Part shown: piece by piece, positions 7,171-10,311 of the stretch
Layout of the letters: every line of letters begins with the position of its first letter
How positions within the stretch are numbered: the first letter of the stretch is position 1
DNA from: Bacillota bacterium
GTDB taxonomy: Bacteria > Bacillota > Clostridia > Christensenellales > SZUA-584
Direction of reading: 5' to 3'
Assembly (NCBI GenBank): GCA_023415915.1
Contig: JAEZIZ010000129.1
Location: 1-10,311 of the forward strand
Length of the DNA: 10,311 bases
The notes under the pieces: model-generated
Databases searched by the model: none
What the model was told of the DNA's origin: nothing
What the model saw: the letters and a program-made list of their open reading frames with translations, nothing else
Translations under genes and position numbers: made by a program

Positions 7171-7272
7171 TAAGTGCGCTTGCGAACTGGCGCAGCGCCG
7201 TGTGCTTAAAATACGCCACTCGGAAGTTATAGCCGGAACAATATACAAACCAGTCAGCCGATAGCATTGCGT

Positions 7273-7419
7273 TTATTCGTCCCGCTTGTGCGCTTTGCGC
7301 TGCGGGAACGCCCAGCTCATCAGCTTTATCGCCAGTGCGATTATCGCTATCACTACGAATATGCCTGCCATGCCGTACAGCAGTATAGGCAGCGTATCTA
7401 CAAATCCTTGAAAGTTCAT
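7273..7419 (-). CDS. 48-aa single-span membrane protein, OadG-like gamma subunit of a Na+-pumping decarboxylase
   Basis: This short gene lies just downstream of the beta subunit on the minus strand: the beta TAA (7426-7424) and this ATG (7419-7417) are 4 nt apart, with GAGG 7 nt before the ATG inside the end of the beta gene. The product starts MNFQGFVDTLPILLYGMAGI, has one hydrophobic segment at about residues 11-36, then a basic, charged tail (QRKAHKRDE) and a stop. The GM-hydrophobic-AIKLMS pattern of the span resembles the N-terminal membrane helix of OadG-type subunits, which anchor the carboxyltransferase to the beta subunit. Real OadG proteins are usually longer (about 80-120 aa) with a C-terminal tail; this one has only the anchor. 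Intact frame, coupling and membrane pattern make it a likely gene. The subunit assignment is inference. Confidence 0.7.
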   Translation of the reverse strand: MNFQGFVDTLPILLYGMAGIFVVIAIIALAIKLMSWAFPQRKAHKRDE

Positions 7420-7423
7420 GCCG

Positions 7424-8548
7424 TTACCTCGCTATCAGGTTGAGTATTATGCCTCCCGCTATTACGGAGGCTATCTGCCCGGATACGTTAGCGCCTATCG
7501 CGTGCATAAGCAGGTAGTTCTGCCTGTCCTCGGCCTGCCCCATCTTATGTATCACCCTCGCGGACATAGGGAACGCCGATATACCCGTCGCGCCTATCAT
7601 CGGGTTTATCTTGTTCTTTGTAAACAGGTTAAGCAGCTTTGCGAACATCACGCCGCCCACCGTGTCAAATATAAACGCGAACATGCCTAGCGCGAGTATA
7701 AGCAGCGTCTCGGGCGCTAGAAAATCCTCCGCTCTCATCTTGGAAGCTATCGTGAGGCCTAAAAACAGCGTTATAAGGTTTGCGAGCACCTTCTGAGCCG
7801 TCTCGGAAAGAAGGTTCAATACGCCGCATTCTCTTATGAGGTTGCCGAACATCAGAAAGCCTATAAGCGCCACCGAACGCGGAGCCACGACGCCCGCTAT
7901 AGCGGTCACGACTATGGGAAACAGTATTTTCGTCAGCTTTGACACGTCTTTGGGGTTGTACGGCATGCGTATGCGCCGCTCTTTTTTAGTGGTTATCAGC
8001 CTGATAACCGGCGGCTGTATTATAGGCACGAGCGCCATGTACGAATATGCCGCCACGATTATCGCGCCTATGTATTTTGTATTGAAGTAGTTCGCAACGA
8101 ATATCGACGTCGGGCCGTCCGCCGCGCCAATAATCGCTATCGAAGCTGCGTCCTTTATGTCAAAGCCAAACAGCACCGCTATGCTCAGCGTGAAGAATAT
8201 GCCGAACTGCGCCGCCGCTCCGAACAGCAGCATCTTCGGGTTGGAAAGCAGCGGCCCGAAGTCTATCATCGCGCCTATGCCTATGAACAGCAGAAGCGGA
8301 AAAAGCTCGTTCGCTATGCCGGCGCCGAACAGCACGTCGAGTACGCCGATTTCCTCTACGCCCTCTATTGTCTGCGTTATAGCGCCCGAAAGCGGCAGGT
8401 TTGCGAGTATCGCCCCGAAGCCTATAGGCAGCAGCAGCGACGGCTCCATGTCCTTTTTTATCGCGAGAAATATAAGCACGCCGCCTATCAGCCACATTAT
8501 CACCTGGCCCAACGTTATATTCAGCACATTGCCAAACAAAACACCCAC
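7424..8548 (-). CDS. oadB: Na+-translocating decarboxylase beta subunit (OadB/MmdB/GcdB family)
   Basis: This integral membrane subunit decarboxylates carboxybiotin on the carrier protein and couples this to sodium export. The 374-aa length fits the MmdB/GcdB type. Several hydrophobic spans alternate with the family's conserved segments: GAADGPTSI with the essential-type Asp at 144, AYSYMALVP near 167, GNLIRECGV near 235, IGATGISAFPMSARV with Ser324, and LLMHAIGANVSG near 346. The start is GTG 8548, behind AAGGAG at a longish spacing of about 11 nt; no better in-frame start exists between it and the ribosome site. Directly downstream is a 48-aa gamma-like protein; divergently upstream lie the OadG-tail protein and the biotin carrier. 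The symbol stands for the family: oxaloacetate, methylmalonyl-CoA or glutaconyl-CoA cannot be chosen without the alpha subunit. Confidence 0.93.
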   Translation of the reverse strand: MGVLFGNVLNITLGQVIMWLIGGVLIFLAIKKDMEPSLLLPIGFGAILANLPLSGAITQTIEGVEEIGVLDVLFGAGIANELFPLLLFIGIGAMIDFGPLLSNPKMLLFGAAAQFGIFFTLSIAVLFGFDIKDAASIAIIGAADGPTSIFVANYFNTKYIGAIIVAAYSYMALVPIIQPPVIRLITTKKERRIRMPYNPKDVSKLTKILFPIVVTAIAGVVAPRSVALIGFLMFGNLIRECGVLNLLSETAQKVLANLITLFLGLTIASKMRAEDFLAPETLLILALGMFAFIFDTVGGVMFAKLLNLFTKNKINPMIGATGISAFPMSARVIHKMGQAEDRQNYLLMHAIGANVSGQIASVIAGGIILNLIAR

Positions 8549-8590
8549 TGTCGCTAACTCTCCTTATTGAATTGCAAAAATAGCTGATTA

Positions 8591-8643
8591 AGTTTATCAC
8601 AGTATTGCGAAAGAAGACAACAGTAATGTAAATCTGATAAACT
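8591..8643. repeat. Perfect 9-bp inverted repeat between the divergent decarboxylase promoters
   Basis: AGTTTATCA (8591-8599) and TGATAAACT (8635-8643) are exact inverse copies, 44 bp apart (arm start to arm start). The left arm coincides with the proposed -10 box of the leftward promoter and the right arm ends 2 bp before the proposed -35 box of the rightward one, so a regulator binding both arms could control both units together. It could also simply reflect two A/T-rich promoter elements. Confidence 0.35.
8593..8620 (-). promoter_or_regulatory. Candidate promoter of the beta-subunit unit
   Basis: Read leftward, TTGTCT (8620-8615) and GATAAA (8598-8593) are 16 bp apart, and a TG lies one base before the -10 hexamer (extended -10). 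The spacing is acceptable and the -10 match moderate. Confidence 0.4.
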
Positions 8644-8645
8644 AT

Positions 8646-8675
8646 TTGTTGTTCCCGCGGTAAATATGATATCAT
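8646..8675 (+). promoter_or_regulatory. Candidate promoter of the OadG-like/biotin carrier unit
   Basis: TTGTTG (8646-8651) and TATCAT (8670-8675) are 18 bp apart, with a predicted start near 8682 and a leader of about 40 nt containing the AGGAG ribosome site (8707-8711). Confidence 0.45.
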
Positions 8676-8719
8676 AATTGCAGCTATTGAGGAGCTACAT
8701 TAAATCAGGAGTAAAGTTT

Positions 8720-9025
8720 ATGACCGGCTGGAATAATATATTGCATGACTTATTCGGAGCTGTGCTGATAGTCGCCGTGCTTGCAGCGCTCGCGGTTATC
8801 GCTAAGCTTATAGCTGACGGCGCTCAAAAGTTGCGGGCCAAAAGAGAGGCTTCACAGGACGCCTTATATGTGGATTGCGTGCCCGCAGCGCAACCCGTGC
8901 AGGGCGAGCTTGAGCTCGTGCATACCGATGAGAAAACCGCGGCGCTGATTATGGGCATAGTGAGCTATGAGTCGGGCATACCTCTTGACGAGCTGATTTT
9001 TCACAGCATAAAGCTAATCGACTGA
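8720..9025 (+). CDS. 101-aa membrane protein with OadG/MmdD-like C-terminal tail
   Basis: One membrane span (about residues 11-32) follows a short N-terminus, then a charged stretch (KLRAKREA), a flexible segment with Pro/Ala (about 53-60) and a C-terminal block of TDEKTAALIMGIVSYESGIP, then LDELIFHSIKLI. That block follows the pattern of the OadG/MmdD tail (acidic, then a helix of the AAI-type, a gap, and a final SIK/SIR strand), which binds the carboxyltransferase in these complexes. Together with the biotin carrier 16 bp downstream this makes it a probable delta/gamma subunit of the decarboxylase. AGGAG lies 8 nt before ATG 8720; the frame extends up to a TTG at 8678, but that precedes the predicted transcription start and has no ribosome site. 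The family call rests on pattern recognition, not on a search. Confidence 0.7.
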   Translation: MTGWNNILHDLFGAVLIVAVLAALAVIAKLIADGAQKLRAKREASQDALYVDCVPAAQPVQGELELVHTDEKTAALIMGIVSYESGIPLDELIFHSIKLID

Positions 9026-9041
9026 TAACGGGAGAAACAGC

Positions 9042-9434
9042 ATGAAGTATATCGTTACTTTAAACAACAACAGGTATGAGGTGGACGTCGAACGCGGCAA
9101 GGCAAGCGTCGTAAGAACAGGCGAGAGCATATCGACCGTACAGCATAATGTAGCCATAGAGCAGCCATCCGCCCCCACGCCCGTGCCCGCTCCTTCCGCG
9201 GGTAAAAACATATCCGAAGGCGAGAGGCTGACCGCCCCGATGCCGGGCATCGTTCTTAATATAAAGAAGAACGTCGGCGACAGCGTAAAGAAGGGCGATA
9301 TAGTAATAATACTCGAGGCCATGAAGATGGAGAGCGAGATATCCTCGCCGTTTGACGGCACTATAGTGCAGATAACTACTTCCAAAGGCGCTCACGTCAG
9401 CACGGGCGAAGTGCTGGCGGTAATAAAACAATGA
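9042..9434 (+). CDS. Biotin carboxyl carrier protein of a Na+-pumping decarboxylase (MmdC-like)
   Basis: The protein carries the biotin that accepts CO2 from the carboxyltransferase and delivers it to the beta subunit. Its 130 aa comprise an N-terminal MKYIVTLNNNRYEVDVE segment typical of decarboxylase carriers, a linker with alternating Pro/Ala (about 42-52), and a biotinyl domain (about 63-130) with APMPG near the start. The biotin lysine is Lys95 in EAMKM, 35 residues before the C-terminus as in biotinyl domains generally. A GGGAG site lies 7 nt before ATG 9042, 16 bp after the OadG-like gene, so they form one unit. The alternative, the BCCP (AccB) of acetyl-CoA carboxylase, is less likely given the beta subunit nearby and no acc genes. 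A holocarboxylase synthetase must act on it from elsewhere. Confidence 0.92.
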   Translation: MKYIVTLNNNRYEVDVERGKASVVRTGESISTVQHNVAIEQPSAPTPVPAPSAGKNISEGERLTAPMPGIVLNIKKNVGDSVKKGDIVIILEAMKMESEISSPFDGTIVQITTSKGAHVSTGEVLAVIKQ

Positions 9435-9495
9435 GTATTATATAGTCGTATATTGACTTTTTATTGCAATATTTTAACGCGTATTCCTCTTTCAG

Positions 9496-9524
9496 TTGAC
9501 CGGAGCCAGTGCCTTTAATATTCT
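9496..9524 (+). promoter_or_regulatory. Candidate promoter of the 160-aa membrane protein gene
   Basis: TTGACC (9496-9501) and TATTCT (9519-9524) are spaced 17 bp apart, placing the transcript start about 45 nt before the ATG. No intrinsic terminator is visible between the biotin carrier gene and this point, so read-through from upstream is also possible. Confidence 0.4.
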
Positions 9525-9573
9525 GGCATAAAGCGCGATAATCCTTGCGCTCATATGAAAGGGGATTGCCGTC

Positions 9574-10056
9574 ATGCCTGCAGCTCCGGCCGGCCGCTTG
9601 CTTCACGACCCGCTCATAATAATAATCGGCGCGGTTGCCATCTTAGGGTTTCTAACCGCGTATTACTTTATCCGCAAATCGCTGCAGCCCACCGAAGATT
9701 TTGACAACAGTATACTTCGCAGCCTTAGCCATGAAGACAAACAGGAGAGCCTGCAATACTGTATAAGCTTTTTTCAGGACGCATACGACGCAAACGAGCT
9801 GCCGGACCTTAGCATATTCATGGAGCTGCGTTTAAAAGCCTCGATAGTGTTCACGTTTTATAAGAATGTAAGGCGCGCCGCGTACGTATACTCCAAGCTT
9901 AGGAGCTGTTATTACAAGGACCGCCCGCTTCCCGACTTTACGGACAGATATAAAGAGAAGTTGAGGGAAAACGGTCGAGAGGGCGATATATTAAGCGCGT
10001 TCTGTTTGTACGGTATCGAGGAGTTTGAGAAGCTGGAGGAACAAACAAACCCGTAA
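9574..10056 (+). CDS. Unrecognised 160-aa protein with an N-terminal membrane anchor
   Basis: I do not recognise this family. The protein begins MPAAPAGRLLHDP, followed by one strongly hydrophobic segment at about residues 14-34 (IIIIGAVAILGFLTAYY) and then a soluble, probably helical domain of about 120 aa rich in charged and aromatic residues. Two stretches of alternating hydrophobic and charged residues (about 47-65 and 80-110) suggest packed helices. Cysteines occur near 59, 109 and 144, with no metal-binding spacing. The ATG has a good AAGGGG site 9 nt upstream and codon use like its neighbours, so the gene looks real. It starts 139 bp after the biotin carrier gene on the same strand; whether it belongs to the decarboxylase is unknown. 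Orientation is probably a short external N-terminus and a cytoplasmic body, given Arg-Lys after the span. Confidence 0.75.
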   Translation: MPAAPAGRLLHDPLIIIIGAVAILGFLTAYYFIRKSLQPTEDFDNSILRSLSHEDKQESLQYCISFFQDAYDANELPDLSIFMELRLKASIVFTFYKNVRRAAYVYSKLRSCYYKDRPLPDFTDRYKEKLRENGREGDILSAFCLYGIEEFEKLEEQTNP

Positions 10057-10311
10057 AAGCCTCACTTGCCTAAGCCCACCCTAAATAATCATCCGCCCTT
10101 CATGTAGTGGTTTCTCTTGAACCCTATTAGGGACTCTTGCTGGACAGCCACACGGAATATTTCGGTTCCGCCAACCATGGGGTTAAAGATTCTTCGTCCC
10201 TTCGGTCCTCTGAATCATCATGCACTACCCGCACCACAATAAACGAAAACATCTTCCATCTACGCACAACCCAGCTATAATTGAGATATGGCAAGAGTTC
10301 GCATGTCATTG
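10057..10311. other. Unassigned right-edge region
   Basis: About 255 bp with no gene I can support. No terminator is visible after the 160-aa gene. Short open stretches exist in several frames on both strands, which is more typical of noncoding or degenerate DNA. A short inverted pair, GATTC (10188-10192) and GAATC (10212-10216), encloses TTCG-rich sequence resembling the dispersed imperfect palindromes common in Bacillota genomes. At the very end a TATAAT (10276-10281) is followed by ATG 10288, which stays open for eight codons (MARVRMSL) to the window edge. It could be the start of a gene continuing outside, but there is no clear ribosome site. Confidence 0.3.

Noticed and set aside
7170..7209. 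Stem of TTAAGTGCGC with GTGTGCTTAA after the adhE terminator
   Set aside because: It pairs only with several G-U wobbles, lies past a strong terminator and has no U-tract; probably not a functional RNA.
10120..10179. 29-codon minus-strand frame, MVGGTEIFRVAV and on, ending NHYMKGG
   Set aside because: The peptide looks protein-like, but there is no ribosome site, two stops lie in frame not far upstream, and I cannot match it to any family.
10127..10309. 60-aa minus-strand frame at the right edge
   Set aside because: No ribosome site, no recognisable domain, and neighbouring frames are open over similar lengths.

Overview
The window looks like chromosome of an anaerobic, fermentative Bacillota (Clostridia-type) bacterium of roughly mid G+C content. 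The grounds are a complete de novo NAD operon of the aspartate type (nadA-nadB-nadC), a fused aldehyde/alcohol dehydrogenase (adhE) behind what look like Rex operators, subunits of a biotin-dependent, sodium-pumping decarboxylase, purine-rich Shine-Dalgarno sites, intrinsic terminators and frequent ATA isoleucine codons. I cannot name a genus.

Layout. 8-643 (minus) encodes a four-LysM protein without a visible signal peptide. A divergent 245-bp gap then carries a good sigma-A-type promoter for nadABC (nadA 889-1788, nadB 1809-3359, nadC 3349-4182), which ends at an intrinsic terminator at 4210. The 319-bp gap 4183-4501 is the richest regulatory stretch. It holds an A/T-rich UP-like tract, a perfect-consensus promoter (TTGACA, 17 bp, TATAAT), two Rex-type operators 33 bp apart centre to centre that cover the -35 region and the predicted transcription start, and a leader of about 130 nt with a perfect 13-bp hairpin. 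adhE follows at 4502-7096 and ends at a strong, probably bidirectional terminator at 7138.

From 7273 on are parts of a Na+-translocating decarboxylase in two divergent units. On the minus strand is the beta (carboxybiotin decarboxylase) subunit at 8548-7424, followed 4 nt later by a 48-aa single-span gamma-like protein at 7419-7273. On the plus strand are a 101-aa membrane protein with an OadG/MmdD-like tail at 8720-9025 and a biotin carrier protein at 9042-9434. No carboxyltransferase alpha subunit is present in the window, so the substrate (oxaloacetate, methylmalonyl-CoA, glutaconyl-CoA or other) cannot be told. After these come an unrecognised 160-aa membrane-anchored protein (9574-10056) and about 255 bp at the right edge that I cannot assign.

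How they may work together: nadABC makes NAD+. AdhE spends NADH to regenerate NAD+ while reducing acetyl-CoA to ethanol, and is apparently gated by an NADH/NAD+ sensor. The decarboxylase would turn the free energy of decarboxylation into a sodium gradient. I see no defence system, CRISPR array or complete mobile element. The less ordinary content is the double Rex operator architecture, the adhE leader hairpin, the hidden 48-aa subunit gene and the split decarboxylase layout.
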